From NCBI RefSeq assembly GCF_019278525.1, contig NZ_CP058986.1, positions 2,266,001-2,330,000 of the forward strand: DNA of 64,000 nucleotides, in the 5' to 3' direction. The DNA comes from Polaribacter sp. HaHaR_3_91 (GTDB taxonomy: Bacteria > Bacteroidota > Bacteroidia > Flavobacteriales > Flavobacteriaceae). The position numbers and the translations under genes are program-made. Under the pieces are notes generated by a model. The model searched no databases, was not told the DNA's origin, and saw only the letters and a list, made by a program, of their open reading frames with translations. Numbering within the stretch: the stretch's first letter is position 1; each line of letters starts with the position of its first letter. Shown here piece by piece: positions 16,423 through 25,165 of this stretch.

Positions 16423-17655
16423 ATGCAACCAACTACTTTATTCTATATCATTATTGCCATATTAATCATCAGTTTTCTGGTTGATAAAATTTTAGACACG
16501 TTAAATGAAAAACGTTTTGATGCAGAAATTCCAGAAAAGTTAAAGGATGTTTATGATGAAGATGAATACAAAAAATCACAAGCTTATAAAAAAACCAGTG
16601 CAAAGTTTTCGAATATAACTTCATTCTTTTCTACACTATTAACATTAGTTTTCTTTTTTGTAGATGGGTTTAAATATGTAGATAATTTTGCAAGAAGCTA
16701 TACAGATAATCCAATTTTGGTTGCTTTACTTTTCTTTGGAGTTATTATGTTGGCATCAGAAATAATGACCACGCCTCTATCCTATTACAGCACGTTTGTA
16801 ATTGAAGAAAAATTTGGTTTTAACAAATCTACAAGAAAAATATTTTGGTTAGATAAATTAAAAGGATTGGTAATGAGCGCTTTGTTAGGTGGCGGAATTT
16901 TAGCTTTAATTATTTGGTTTTATCAACTTACGGGAGAGAATTTTTGGATTTATGCTTGGGCTTTTGTCGCTATTTTCTCTTTGTTCATGAACATGTTTTA
17001 TGCAAAATTGATTGTTCCTTTATTCAACAAACAAAGTCCGTTAGAAGATGGAGAATTAAAAACAGCCATAGAAAAATATGCAAAAAATGTTGGTTTTACC
17101 ATCAATAATATTTTTGTGATAGATGGTTCTAAAAGATCTACAAAAGCAAATGCTTATTTTTCTGGTTTTGGATCACAAAAAAGAATTACGTTATATGATA
17201 CTTTAATAAACGACTTAGAAACAGATGAAATTGTAGCTGTATTAGCACATGAAGTTGGCCATTATAAAAGAAAACATATCGTTTTTAATTTAGTTGCGTC
17301 AATTTTATTAACAGGATTAACGTTGTTTATTCTATCAATATTTATCAATTCAGCTGTATTATCGGAAGCATTGGGAGTTGCAATACCTAGTTTTCATATT
17401 GGATTAATTGCATTCGGAATTTTATATTCGCCGATATCAGAAATTACAAGTTTATTTATGAATTATATGTCTCGTAAATTTGAATATCAAGCTGATAATT
17501 ATGCGAAAGAAACTTTTGAAGGAAATGCCTTAATAACATCACTTAAAAAATTATCTAAAAATAGTTTGAGTAATTTAACTCCGCATCCGGCTTATGTTTT
17601 TGCGCACTACTCTCATCCAACTCTGTTGGAAAGAATTAATAATTTAGAAAGTTAA
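16423..17655 (+). CDS. M48 family metallopeptidase (Ste24/CAAX protease-like)
   Basis: A 410-aa integral membrane zinc protease. The active site is HEVGH (in AVLAHEVGHYKRKH, about residue 284-288), and the third zinc ligand lies in the FEYQADNYA segment (Glu, about 350). Several hydrophobic spans precede and surround the motif (near residues 5-22, 65-85, 98-118, 145-175, 180-205, 290-315, 320-345). The N-terminal Ste24-type domain (DEDEYKKSQAYKK) separates it from HtpX. It would cleave membrane or misfolded envelope proteins. Its last codon overlaps the 3' end of the convergent gene at 17652 by 4 bp. Confidence 0.9.
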   Translation: MQPTTLFYIIIAILIISFLVDKILDTLNEKRFDAEIPEKLKDVYDEDEYKKSQAYKKTSAKFSNITSFFSTLLTLVFFFVDGFKYVDNFARSYTDNPILVALLFFGVIMLASEIMTTPLSYYSTFVIEEKFGFNKSTRKIFWLDKLKGLVMSALLGGGILALIIWFYQLTGENFWIYAWAFVAIFSLFMNMFYAKLIVPLFNKQSPLEDGELKTAIEKYAKNVGFTINNIFVIDGSKRSTKANAYFSGFGSQKRITLYDTLINDLETDEIVAVLAHEVGHYKRKHIVFNLVASILLTGLTLFILSIFINSAVLSEALGVAIPSFHIGLIAFGILYSPISEITSLFMNYMSRKFEYQADNYAKETFEGNALITSLKKLSKNSLSNLTPHPAYVFAHYSHPTLLERINNLES

Positions 17656-18125
17656 TTTTTTTCTATTACGGAATGTACTATTTTCATTAACATCATTTTA
17701 TCTTTAGCATCTGCATTAACAGGAAGCATGGTTGTAAGTTCTATACAAGTGTTTTGATCTTGTTTTATATAATATTTTTGTTTAGAGAACTCAATTCCTT
17801 TTTTAATTACCGTACCACTTAACAATAAAATATTTTTACTATTTATCTTCTGCTCCCCTTTAAACTCCATTCCTTCATCAGGTTTATTATTTATTTTTGT
17901 CTTTTTAGTTTCATAAGAAATAGGTAAAAACAAACCTACAATTAATGCTTGTGGATTTTGTGATACATACATATTTGTAGTTACACTTGTAAAAATATCT
18001 TTATTTATATCTATTTCTACTTTCTTTTTTTGAAGTTCAAAAAGACGATTCTGCCCTGCTTTTTCTTGAGAGTTAATAGTAAAACTGATAAATAAAACGA
18101 TAAAACTGATACAAATATTTTTCAT
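17652..18125 (-). CDS. Exported hypothetical protein
   Basis: A 157-aa protein with a signal peptide (MKNICISFIVLFISFTINSQ). I do not recognise a domain. The mature part is rich in charged residues (KKKVEIDINKD), has a hydrophobic strand (NPQALIVGLFLPISYETKK) and ends in a helical MMLMKIVHSVIEKN. A secreted or periplasmic location is likely. It is transcribed toward the M48 protease gene and overlaps its stop by 4 bp. The signal peptide and codon use like its neighbours argue that it is a real gene. Confidence 0.65.
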   Translation of the reverse strand: MKNICISFIVLFISFTINSQEKAGQNRLFELQKKKVEIDINKDIFTSVTTNMYVSQNPQALIVGLFLPISYETKKTKINNKPDEGMEFKGEQKINSKNILLLSGTVIKKGIEFSKQKYYIKQDQNTCIELTTMLPVNADAKDKMMLMKIVHSVIEKN

Positions 18126-18232
18126 TTTACAAAAATAAGAAATAAATATATTTAGAAAACGAAATACTTGTATGTTAAAATACTTATTCTTAATTTCACT
18201 TTGAGTTAACCCCTAGTAATAAAATAACGCAT

Positions 18233-20452
18233 TTGGAATACACCGCAACCATAGAAGAGGAAAATAAAGAAATAGCAAAACGATATAAAGATTTGCTAAA
18301 GGGTACTTATGAGATTATGTCTAAAGAAGATAAGGAACTCATAAGAAAAGCATTTGACATTGCTGTAGATGCGCATTCTGATCAGCGCAGAAAAACAGGT
18401 GAACCTTATATTTATCATCCCATTGCAGTTGCAAAAATTGTTGCTTATGAAATTGGTTTAGATGCGGTTTCTATAGCTTCTGCCCTTCTGCACGATGTTG
18501 TAGAAGATACAGAATACACCTTAGAAGATATGGAAAACCTTTTTGGGGAAACCATTGCTAAAATTGTAAACGGATTAACTAAAATATCTCGCTTAAACAA
18601 AGAGCAAGATGCTTCTATACAAGCAGAGAATTTTAGAAAAATGCTTTTAACATTAAATGATGATGTTAGAGTTATTTTAATAAAAATTGCAGATAGATTA
18701 CACAACATGCAAACTATGGATGCAATGCCTGCTCATAAACAGGTTAAAATTGCATCGGAAACTTTATATATTTATGCGCCCTTAGCTCATAGATTAGGTT
18801 TGTATAATATAAAAACAGAATTAGAAGATCTTGGCTTAAAATATACAGAACCAGAAGCTTATTTTGGTATTCTTGGTAAAATAAAAGAAAGTAAAGAAGA
18901 TCAGAAAAAATATTTGCAACGATTTGAAGAGACTTTAAAATCTGGGTTAGATAAGGAGAATTTTGACTATGAAATAAAAGGACGTTTTAAGTCTATTTAT
19001 TCTATTCGTAGAAAAATGATCAATCAAAATGTAACTTTTGATGAGGTTTATGATAAATATGCCATTAGAATTATTTACAACCCAAATTCTAATGATGATA
19101 AGTTTGATGCGTGGAAAATTTATACCATTGTAACCGATTACTTTAAACCCAACCCTACTCGTTTAAGAGATTGGATTTCTCAACCAAAATCTACCGGTTA
19201 TGAGGCCTTACATATTACGGTTGTAGGACCAGATTCTCAATGGGTAGAAGTACAAATTCGTTCTAATAGAATGAATGAAATAGCAGAAAAAGGGTATGCT
19301 GCACATTTTAAATACAAACAGGGAGTAACTAAAGACAACGGATTAGATGATTGGCTAAATAAATTAAAAGAAACCCTAGAAACACAGACTTTAAATGCGG
19401 TAGATTTTGTAGAAAATTTTAAACTGAATCTATATTCTAAAGAAATATATGTTTTTACACCTAAAGGTGATTTAAAATCGCTTCCAAAAAATGCAACTGC
19501 TTTAGACTTTGCTTTTTCGATACACACAGATGTTGGTTTAAAATGTAGAGGGGCAAAAGTAAACGGAAAATTATTGCCTTTAAGTCACCAATTAAAAAGT
19601 GGAGACCAAATAGAAGTAATTACCAGTTCATCTAACAAACCAAATGCTAGATGGTTAGATTTTGTAATTACAGCAAGAGCAAAAGCAAGAATTAGAGCCG
19701 CTTTAAATGAAGAAGAAAAATTAATTGCAGACGAAGGGAAAGCAATATTAATACGTAAACTACGTCATTTAAAAATTACTTTTAATGATAAAACAACCAA
19801 TGAACTCGTTAATTATTTTAAATTAAAAACAAGTTTCGATTTATTTTTTAGAATTGGTAATGGTGCTATAGACAATACACAGTTAAAAGCTTTTGTGTCT
19901 CAGCGAAATAGTAAATTATTTAATTTCTTTAAATCTAAATTAAAAAGAAATACTCCAGAAAAAGAATACGTAGAAACAGAAGAAGTATCGAGTAAATTTG
20001 ATGCTTTAGTTTTTGGTAAAGACGAGCAAAAACTAGATTATAAACTATCTAAATGTTGTAATCCTATTCCAGGGGATAAAGTTTTTGGTTTTTTAACTAT
20101 TAATGATGGTCTTAAAGTTCATAAAATGAACTGCCCAAATGCTATTTCTTTACAATCTAATTATGCCTATAGAATTATGCCTGCAAAATGGATTGATTCT
20201 ACAAAACAAGACTTTAAGGTAATTTTACACATTTCTGGTGTAGACAACCAAGGTCTGGCAAATGATGTAACCCGTACCATTTCTGGTAATATGGGCGTGT
20301 TTATTAATAGCATTAATATTAAAGGAGATGAAGGTGTATTTGAAGGTAAAATCTCTATAAGTGTAAAGAATATTTCACAACTAGATAAATTGATAAAAAA
20401 ACTTCTTAAAATAGAAGGAGTTAAAAAAGTAGATCGTGTTAATACTTTATAA
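18233..20452 (+). CDS. Bifunctional (p)ppGpp synthetase/hydrolase, RelA/SpoT family
   Basis: A 739-aa long RSH protein with the full domain order: HD hydrolase (about 50-190, with HPIAVAKI and LLHDVVEDT), synthetase (about 240-350, with RLRDWISQPKSTGYEALH), TGS (about 405-465, with IYVFTPKGDLKSLPKNATALDFAFSIH), a CC/helical zinc-finger-like region (KLSKCCNPIPGDKVFGF) and C-terminal ACT (about 665-739). An intact HD motif argues it can both make and degrade the alarmone. The start is a TTG at 18233; the next ATG (18316) would cut the conserved N-terminal helix. The protein is cytosolic and governs the stringent response. Confidence 0.93.
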   Translation: MEYTATIEEENKEIAKRYKDLLKGTYEIMSKEDKELIRKAFDIAVDAHSDQRRKTGEPYIYHPIAVAKIVAYEIGLDAVSIASALLHDVVEDTEYTLEDMENLFGETIAKIVNGLTKISRLNKEQDASIQAENFRKMLLTLNDDVRVILIKIADRLHNMQTMDAMPAHKQVKIASETLYIYAPLAHRLGLYNIKTELEDLGLKYTEPEAYFGILGKIKESKEDQKKYLQRFEETLKSGLDKENFDYEIKGRFKSIYSIRRKMINQNVTFDEVYDKYAIRIIYNPNSNDDKFDAWKIYTIVTDYFKPNPTRLRDWISQPKSTGYEALHITVVGPDSQWVEVQIRSNRMNEIAEKGYAAHFKYKQGVTKDNGLDDWLNKLKETLETQTLNAVDFVENFKLNLYSKEIYVFTPKGDLKSLPKNATALDFAFSIHTDVGLKCRGAKVNGKLLPLSHQLKSGDQIEVITSSSNKPNARWLDFVITARAKARIRAALNEEEKLIADEGKAILIRKLRHLKITFNDKTTNELVNYFKLKTSFDLFFRIGNGAIDNTQLKAFVSQRNSKLFNFFKSKLKRNTPEKEYVETEEVSSKFDALVFGKDEQKLDYKLSKCCNPIPGDKVFGFLTINDGLKVHKMNCPNAISLQSNYAYRIMPAKWIDSTKQDFKVILHISGVDNQGLANDVTRTISGNMGVFINSINIKGDEGVFEGKISISVKNISQLDKLIKKLLKIEGVKKVDRVNTL

Positions 20453-20494
20453 ATATCAATTGATTAAAAGTCGTATTTAATTAAGAAATAACTG

Positions 20495-20502
20495 TAAATT
20501 TG
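20495..20502 (+). promoter_or_regulatory. Putative -7 promoter element of the Fur gene (TAAATTTG)
   Basis: TAAATTTG matches TAnnTTTG and lies 23 bp before the Fur-family ATG at 20526. Motif match only. Confidence 0.5.
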
Positions 20503-20525
20503 CTTTTTGTAAAAAATCAATCTAA

Positions 20526-20975
20526 ATGAGTAGTTCTCTTGAAAATCAAGAAGTAGTAAAAAAAGTTTTCACCACATACTTAGGCGAAAATAAGCATAGA
20601 AAAACTCCAGAACGCTATGCTATTCTCCAAGAAATATATGCGGCTGAAGAGCATTTTGATATAGAATCTCTATATATAAAAATGAAAAATAAAAATTATA
20701 GAGTTAGTAGAGCTACACTTTATAATACAATAGACTTGCTTTTAGATTGCGGTTTGGTTAGAAAACATCAGTTTGACGGACAATCGATGGCACGTTATGA
20801 GAAAAGTTATTTCGATAAAAATCATGACCACGTTATTTTTACAGATTCTGGAGAAGTAAAAGAATTTTGTGATCCACGAATTCAAATTATAAAAAAAACC
20901 ATAGAAGAAGTTTTTGATATTGATATTCATAATCATTCACTTTATTTTTATGGAACAAAAAAGAACAAATCTTAA
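20526..20975 (+). CDS. Fur family transcriptional regulator
   Basis: A 149-aa Fur-type protein. The winged-helix domain is clear ([26 protein letters not shown], then [24 protein letters not shown]). The dimerisation part keeps [20 protein letters not shown] and the terminal [10 protein letters not shown]. The C-x-x-C structural zinc site, normally in the segment after HDH, is replaced by T-D-S-G, so that site is missing. Iron (or another metal) sensing by the remaining His/Glu/Asp residues is possible. The purA gene starts 41 bp downstream on the same strand and may be cotranscribed. Confidence 0.88.
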   Translation: MSSSLENQEVVKKVFTTYLGENKHRKTPERYAILQEIYAAEEHFDIESLYIKMKNKNYRVSRATLYNTIDLLLDCGLVRKHQFDGQSMARYEKSYFDKNHDHVIFTDSGEVKEFCDPRIQIIKKTIEEVFDIDIHNHSLYFYGTKKNKS

Positions 20976-21016
20976 TTAACAACATAACAAAATAAACAAC
21001 AATTAACACAACTATA

Positions 21017-22297
21017 ATGGCTGTAGATTTATTACTAGGATTACAATGGGGAGATGAAGGAAAAGGTAAAATTGTAGACGTACTTACAAGAAACTATGAT
21101 ATCATTGCACGTTTTCAAGGTGGACCAAATGCAGGACACACTTTAATTTTTGATGGACATAAACATGTTTTACACACAATTCCTTCTGGAATTTTCCACA
21201 AAACAGCTTTAAACGTTGTTGGAAACGGTGTTGTTATTGACCCTGTAATCTTTAAAAAAGAATTAGAAAATCTAGACAAACACAATATAGATTATACTTC
21301 TAAATTGTTAATTTCTAGAAAAGCACACTTAATCTTACCTACACATAGGTTATTAGATGCAGCTTCAGAAACTTCTAAAGGTAAAGCTAAAATTGGTTCT
21401 ACATTAAAAGGTATTGGTCCAACTTATATGGACAAAACCGGTAGAAACGGAATGAGAGTTGGAGATTTAGAGTTAAACAACTGGAAAGAAAAGTATGATG
21501 CTTTAACTGAAAAGCACATTAAAATGCTAGAATTCTTTGATGTTCAGGTAGAATATGATTTAAAAGAATTAGAAGCAGAATTTATTAAAGGAATTGATAA
21601 ATTAAGAACTTTAGCTTTTATTGATAGTGAAGAGTTTTTAAACCAAGCTATAAAAGACAAAAAAACAATTTTAGCAGAAGGAGCGCAAGGTTCTTTATTA
21701 GATATTGACTTTGGTACATATCCTTTTGTTACTTCTTCTAACACTACTGCAGCAGGTGCTTGTACTGGTTTAGGAGTTGCGCCAAATAGAATTGGTGAAG
21801 TTTTTGGAATCTTTAAAGCATATACTACTCGTGTTGGTTCTGGACCTTTTCCAACTGAATTATTTGATAAAGATGGTGAAGACATGGCAAGAATTGGTCA
21901 TGAATTTGGAGCAACAACAGGTAGAGCAAGACGTTGTGGTTGGTTAGATTTAGTAGCCTTAAAATATGCTGTAGACGTTAATGGTGTTACACAATTAATG
22001 ATGATGAAAGGTGATGTTTTATCTGGATTTGATACTTTAAAAGTGTGTACTTCTTATAACTATAAAGGAGAAGAAATTAGTCATTTACCATACAACATAG
22101 AACCAGAAAATGTTTCTGTAAACTATTCTGAGTTTAAAGGTTGGGATGAAGATTTAACTAAAATGACTTCTGCAGATCAATTACCAAAGAATTTAATGGA
22201 TTATGTTGCTTTTATTGAAAAAGAAACTGGAGTTCCTGTATCTATCGTTTCTGTTGGACCAGATAGAAAACAAACAATTACTAGAGAAATTTCTTAA
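21017..22297 (+). CDS. purA: Adenylosuccinate synthase
   Basis: A 426-aa enzyme that joins IMP and aspartate with GTP, the first step from IMP to AMP. Signatures are complete: QWGDEGKGKIVD (about residues 10-21), FQGGPNAGHTL (about 35-45, with the catalytic Asp13/His41 pair around these loops), GIGPTYMDKTGR, GAQGSLLDIDFGTYPFVTSSN and TTGRARRCGWLDL. Length is normal. It follows Fur on the same strand and is closed by a strong terminator at 22324-22357. Confidence 0.97.
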   Translation: MAVDLLLGLQWGDEGKGKIVDVLTRNYDIIARFQGGPNAGHTLIFDGHKHVLHTIPSGIFHKTALNVVGNGVVIDPVIFKKELENLDKHNIDYTSKLLISRKAHLILPTHRLLDAASETSKGKAKIGSTLKGIGPTYMDKTGRNGMRVGDLELNNWKEKYDALTEKHIKMLEFFDVQVEYDLKELEAEFIKGIDKLRTLAFIDSEEFLNQAIKDKKTILAEGAQGSLLDIDFGTYPFVTSSNTTAAGACTGLGVAPNRIGEVFGIFKAYTTRVGSGPFPTELFDKDGEDMARIGHEFGATTGRARRCGWLDLVALKYAVDVNGVTQLMMMKGDVLSGFDTLKVCTSYNYKGEEISHLPYNIEPENVSVNYSEFKGWDEDLTKMTSADQLPKNLMDYVAFIEKETGVPVSIVSVGPDRKQTITREIS

Positions 22298-22323
22298 GAG
22301 AAAATTTTTATTCTATAAACTTA

Positions 22324-22357
22324 AAAAGCATCTTTCATTTATTTGAAAGATGCTTTT
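22324..22357 (+). terminator. Intrinsic terminator after purA
   Basis: AAAAGCATCTTTCA (22324-22337) pairs perfectly with TGAAAGATGCTTTT (22344-22357), with T-rich flanks, 27 bp after the purA stop. Confidence 0.9.
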
Positions 22358-22438
22358 ATTATTTATGCTGCTGTTTATTAATTTTAAAAATCTTTAAATC
22401 TTTATTTTAAGCTTAATTAGAGTTTGATTAACAATCGA

Positions 22439-22945
22439 TTATAGCGTTCTAAAATACTCTAAAACTGCTCTACTTTCTTCTTCTGTTAAATGTTGATTAG
22501 CCATTGGAGATCCTTTAAATTGAACTAATAAAGCTTTTGCAATTGGATCCTTTTTAACCATTTCTTCAGGGTTTAAAATCATATTCATAATCCATTCAGG
22601 AGAACGTCTTGCTATAACTCCTTCCATACTTGGGCCTATAAATTTTCTATTTACTTTATGACAAGATGAACATTTGTTTTTAAATAATAATTTACCATCT
22701 GCAACCATATTTTTATCAATAGTTTCTTTTAAAGTTACAGTCTTAACAGGGCCAATTCCTTTGTTATTTAAATCTATAGCTATTTCTTCTTTTTCTACTA
22801 CTTTAGTTTTTTTCGCTTTTTCAGGAGCTTTTTTAACAGCTGCTTTTTTAGTAGGTATGTCATCTGTAGATTTCTTTTTTTCTTCTTTTCCACAACTAAT
22901 TAATAATAGTACTGCAAATAAGGCGATTAAATTTCTTAATTTCAT
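22439..22945 (-). CDS. Monohaem cytochrome c lipoprotein
   Basis: A 168-aa exported cytochrome. A lipobox LISC places the lipid on Cys18. A Lys/Ala-rich linker follows (about 20-55), then a class I cytochrome c domain with haem motif CSSCH (residues 92-96), FIGPSMEGV and a likely axial Met148 (KGSPMAN). It should sit on the periplasmic side and carry electrons. Upstream are a Crp/Fnr-type dyad (23069-23082) and an Rrf2-type dyad (23086-23107), the same pair of motifs as at the nirK promoter. It is therefore a good candidate for the electron donor to NirK; this is inference from regulation and location. Confidence 0.87.
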   Translation of the reverse strand: MKLRNLIALFAVLLLISCGKEEKKKSTDDIPTKKAAVKKAPEKAKKTKVVEKEEIAIDLNNKGIGPVKTVTLKETIDKNMVADGKLLFKNKCSSCHKVNRKFIGPSMEGVIARRSPEWIMNMILNPEEMVKKDPIAKALLVQFKGSPMANQHLTEEESRAVLEYFRTL

Positions 22946-23068
22946 TTTTGTTTTATTTAAAAGGTTAATTGTTATTTTTTCTATCGATATTATTTTTTAT
23001 AATACTTTTTCCTGCTATTTGATTTGTATTACTCCAAACAAATTTAAAAAAGTAGACTGCTAAAAAAC

Positions 23069-23082
23069 ATGACTATTATCAC
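23069..23082. promoter_or_regulatory. Crp/Fnr-type operator (ATGAC-N4-ATCAC)
   Basis: Half sites TGAC and ATCA with a 4-bp spacer, 124 bp upstream of the cytochrome c start at 22945. It stands only 3 bp from an Rrf2-type dyad, as at the nirK promoter. Confidence 0.5.
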
Positions 23083-23085
23083 ATT

Positions 23086-23107
23086 TAAAAGACTTTTTTA
23101 TCTTTTA
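23086..23107. promoter_or_regulatory. Rrf2-type operator (TAAAAGAC-N6-ATCTTTTA)
   Basis: Arms 23086-23093 and 23100-23107 match at 7 of 8 positions, with spacer TTTTTT. Apart from the spacer it is identical to the copy at 28883 before nirK. Confidence 0.6.
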
Positions 23108-23158
23108 TAAAAACAGTAATTATTTAAAACAAACAGTACATAATCCTTTATAAACATA

Positions 23159-23193
23159 AAAAAAGCCCCTTTTAATATTAAAAGAGGCTTTTT
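23159..23193. terminator. Intrinsic terminator between the 598-aa gene and the cytochrome gene
   Basis: AAAAAAGCCcCTTTTAAT and its partner TTAAAAGaGGCTTTTT form a long hairpin with one mismatch, flanked by A and T runs, so it can act in both directions. It closes the minus-strand gene that ends at 23213. Confidence 0.8.
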
Positions 23194-23212
23194 CATGTTA
23201 TAATATTGTTCC

Positions 23213-25009
23213 TTATAAATTCTCTATTTCTAGACCTATTAAAACAAGTTTTTGTTGTTCAATTTTAAGGGAATTTAAAAGTGTTTCTTTGCTATTTGTA
23301 AAAGCATCTTTTTTCGCTAAAAATAATTCATTATAGTACTCAATTCCGGCTTCTAAATTCTTTTTAAACTTCGTTAAAGTTCTCAATTGTTTTTTATCAA
23401 TTGTAGTTTTTGCTTCATTTACTTTATCCTGTAAATGAGTAATATAAAGAGATAGTTCTTTTACAAAAACATTTGGTCTATCTGTTCTAGTTAGCATGTT
23501 TTTTCTACCATAAATATGGTCTGTAATATCACGCAAACTCATTATTTTATCATAATATGCCATATTAGGTCCAGGACAAACAGAAACTCCGTCTCCTACT
23601 TTCTTTGTACTTATATTATTTAAAAGTAAAGTTGATGTACCTAAACCAACACAAATACAAGATTTTTCGGTGACTTTATTTACTCTTTCTTCTTTTTCTT
23701 CTGATGAAATTTCTAAAGCATCAATTTCTTTCAGTTTTAAATGCTGATACTCTCTAGATGCCGTACACAAACCTGTATCTTTAAATTCATGATTTAAAGC
23801 GATAAATTTATTAGGGCAAGAAGTACCTGGTCTTCCTTTATCGATAAGCATTTGTCTTTGCACATCTTTTGTATTTCCTTTTAGAGTGTTAAAAGGAACT
23901 CCCAAAGGAGAACTGTTACTTAAATACAAATCCTGTTCTTTGGCTTCTGCTAATTGTGCTACCGTTTTCTCATCGACACTTGTTGCTTCCGGAACCAATA
24001 AAAATGGACTTCCCCACCCTACAGAATCTAATTGATATTCTTCTAATAAAAAAGAATGCTCTTCACCAGTACCAACACCACCTTGCGTTGTTATTTTAAG
24101 TTCTAATTCTTTGGTAGGAATTATACGGTCTGCATCTTTTAAAGCTTGCTGCATTAATTCTTGCGTTTGACTTATTAAAGTCTCCTTATTTTCTTTAAAT
24201 TCCTTTAAAACAGTTCCCATTAAAAAACCATCAGTTGCAAAAGCATGTCCACCACAATTTAATCCAGATTCTACTCTATATTCAGAAACCCATAATCCTT
24301 TTTTAGCCAAAAACTTTCCTTGAATAAAAGCAGATCGATAATCACTAACTTTTAAAATAATTTTCTTTTTAATGTTTCCGTTTACATCTGGAAAAAAATC
24401 ATCAAAATTACTCATGTAGGTATATAACCTTGGATTCATACCTGCAGAAAGAATTAAAGACGAAGATAGTTTACTATTAGAATACCCTCTTAACGCAGCA
24501 TGTGCATCGTTGTATTCTATTGGTAATAACTCTTTATCTACATAATTTCCTTTATCAATTTTGGTCATAATATTAACATCAATACTACCCATTGATAAAT
24601 TCTTATTTGCCCAATCTTTTATCTTAGAAAAGTCGACTCCTTCTTCAGTCAACTTTAAAAAGTCTTTTTTTAATGAAGAATATTCTGGTAACATGTGAAT
24701 ATAATCCATTAATGCTTTACTTTTTTCTGATGTAATATTCTTTAATTGATTGAACTTTTCTTCTGTTTGGTCGTGTAATAAATCTAAATAAGAAGTAATT
24801 CTCTTTGCTCTAAAATCATCAACTTTATCTGAAATTTCTTTATATGGTATTTCAAATTTTTCGCTGTAAATTTTTCGCATTTTTTCTACTAAAATATCAT
24901 CCACTAAAGAAATAACAGAATCAATACCAAATTGTGCTACTTTTAAAGGAGAGTCTATAGTAAAACCAATTCCCATTACAGGAATGTGAAATGAATGTGA
25001 GTTTTTCAT
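23213..25009 (-). CDS. Unassigned 598-aa protein with six cysteines, in the nitrite/NO region
   Basis: I do not recognise a named family. The N-terminus (IPVMGIGFTIDSPLKVAQFGI) looks like the first strand of FMN TIM-barrel enzymes, and TQGGVGTGEEHSF (about 308-320) with LDSVGWGSPFLLVPEAT (about 327-343) resembles phosphate-binding glycine loops of that fold. Cysteines are Cys252 (GLNCGGHAF), Cys398, Cys415, Cys451, Cys453 and Cys478; the last five are spaced as iron-sulfur ligands could be. The C-terminal 80 residues look like a coiled coil. No signal peptide, so cytosolic. A Crp/Fnr-type dyad lies 69 bp upstream, tying it to the nirK genes. A flavin/iron-sulfur oxidoreductase is a guess. Confidence 0.75.
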   Translation of the reverse strand: MKNSHSFHIPVMGIGFTIDSPLKVAQFGIDSVISLVDDILVEKMRKIYSEKFEIPYKEISDKVDDFRAKRITSYLDLLHDQTEEKFNQLKNITSEKSKALMDYIHMLPEYSSLKKDFLKLTEEGVDFSKIKDWANKNLSMGSIDVNIMTKIDKGNYVDKELLPIEYNDAHAALRGYSNSKLSSSLILSAGMNPRLYTYMSNFDDFFPDVNGNIKKKIILKVSDYRSAFIQGKFLAKKGLWVSEYRVESGLNCGGHAFATDGFLMGTVLKEFKENKETLISQTQELMQQALKDADRIIPTKELELKITTQGGVGTGEEHSFLLEEYQLDSVGWGSPFLLVPEATSVDEKTVAQLAEAKEQDLYLSNSSPLGVPFNTLKGNTKDVQRQMLIDKGRPGTSCPNKFIALNHEFKDTGLCTASREYQHLKLKEIDALEISSEEKEERVNKVTEKSCICVGLGTSTLLLNNISTKKVGDGVSVCPGPNMAYYDKIMSLRDITDHIYGRKNMLTRTDRPNVFVKELSLYITHLQDKVNEAKTTIDKKQLRTLTKFKKNLEAGIEYYNELFLAKKDAFTNSKETLLNSLKIEQQKLVLIGLEIENL

Positions 25010-25077
25010 TGTTTAATTTAAATGTTTAACTAAATTTAATTAAGCTTGCAATTTATATTTATTTGCTTCTACAAAAC

Positions 25078-25091
25078 ATGATTAATATCAT
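25078..25091. promoter_or_regulatory. Crp/Fnr-type operator (ATGAT-N4-ATCAT)
   Basis: A perfect 5-bp inverted repeat with spacer TAAT, 69 bp upstream of the 598-aa gene's start at 25009, immediately after the preceding operon's terminator. Confidence 0.6.
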
Positions 25092-25100
25092 TAGAAATAA

Positions 25101-25138
25101 AAAAAACTAAGTATTAAATAAATAACACTCAGTTTTTT
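25101..25138 (-). terminator. Terminator of the nirK-ric operon
   Basis: AACTAAGTATTA pairs with TAACACTCAGTT (two G-U pairs in the RNA), flanked by A and T runs, 28 bp after the ric stop. It separates the operon from the 598-aa gene's promoter. Confidence 0.65.
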
Positions 25139-25165
25139 ACACTGTCTCTTAAGAATGAAATATTC

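Noticed and set aside
22298..23212. tRNA or small RNA genes in the nirK region gaps
   Set aside because: I found no cloverleaf or known RNA signature; the gaps are explained by terminators and operators.
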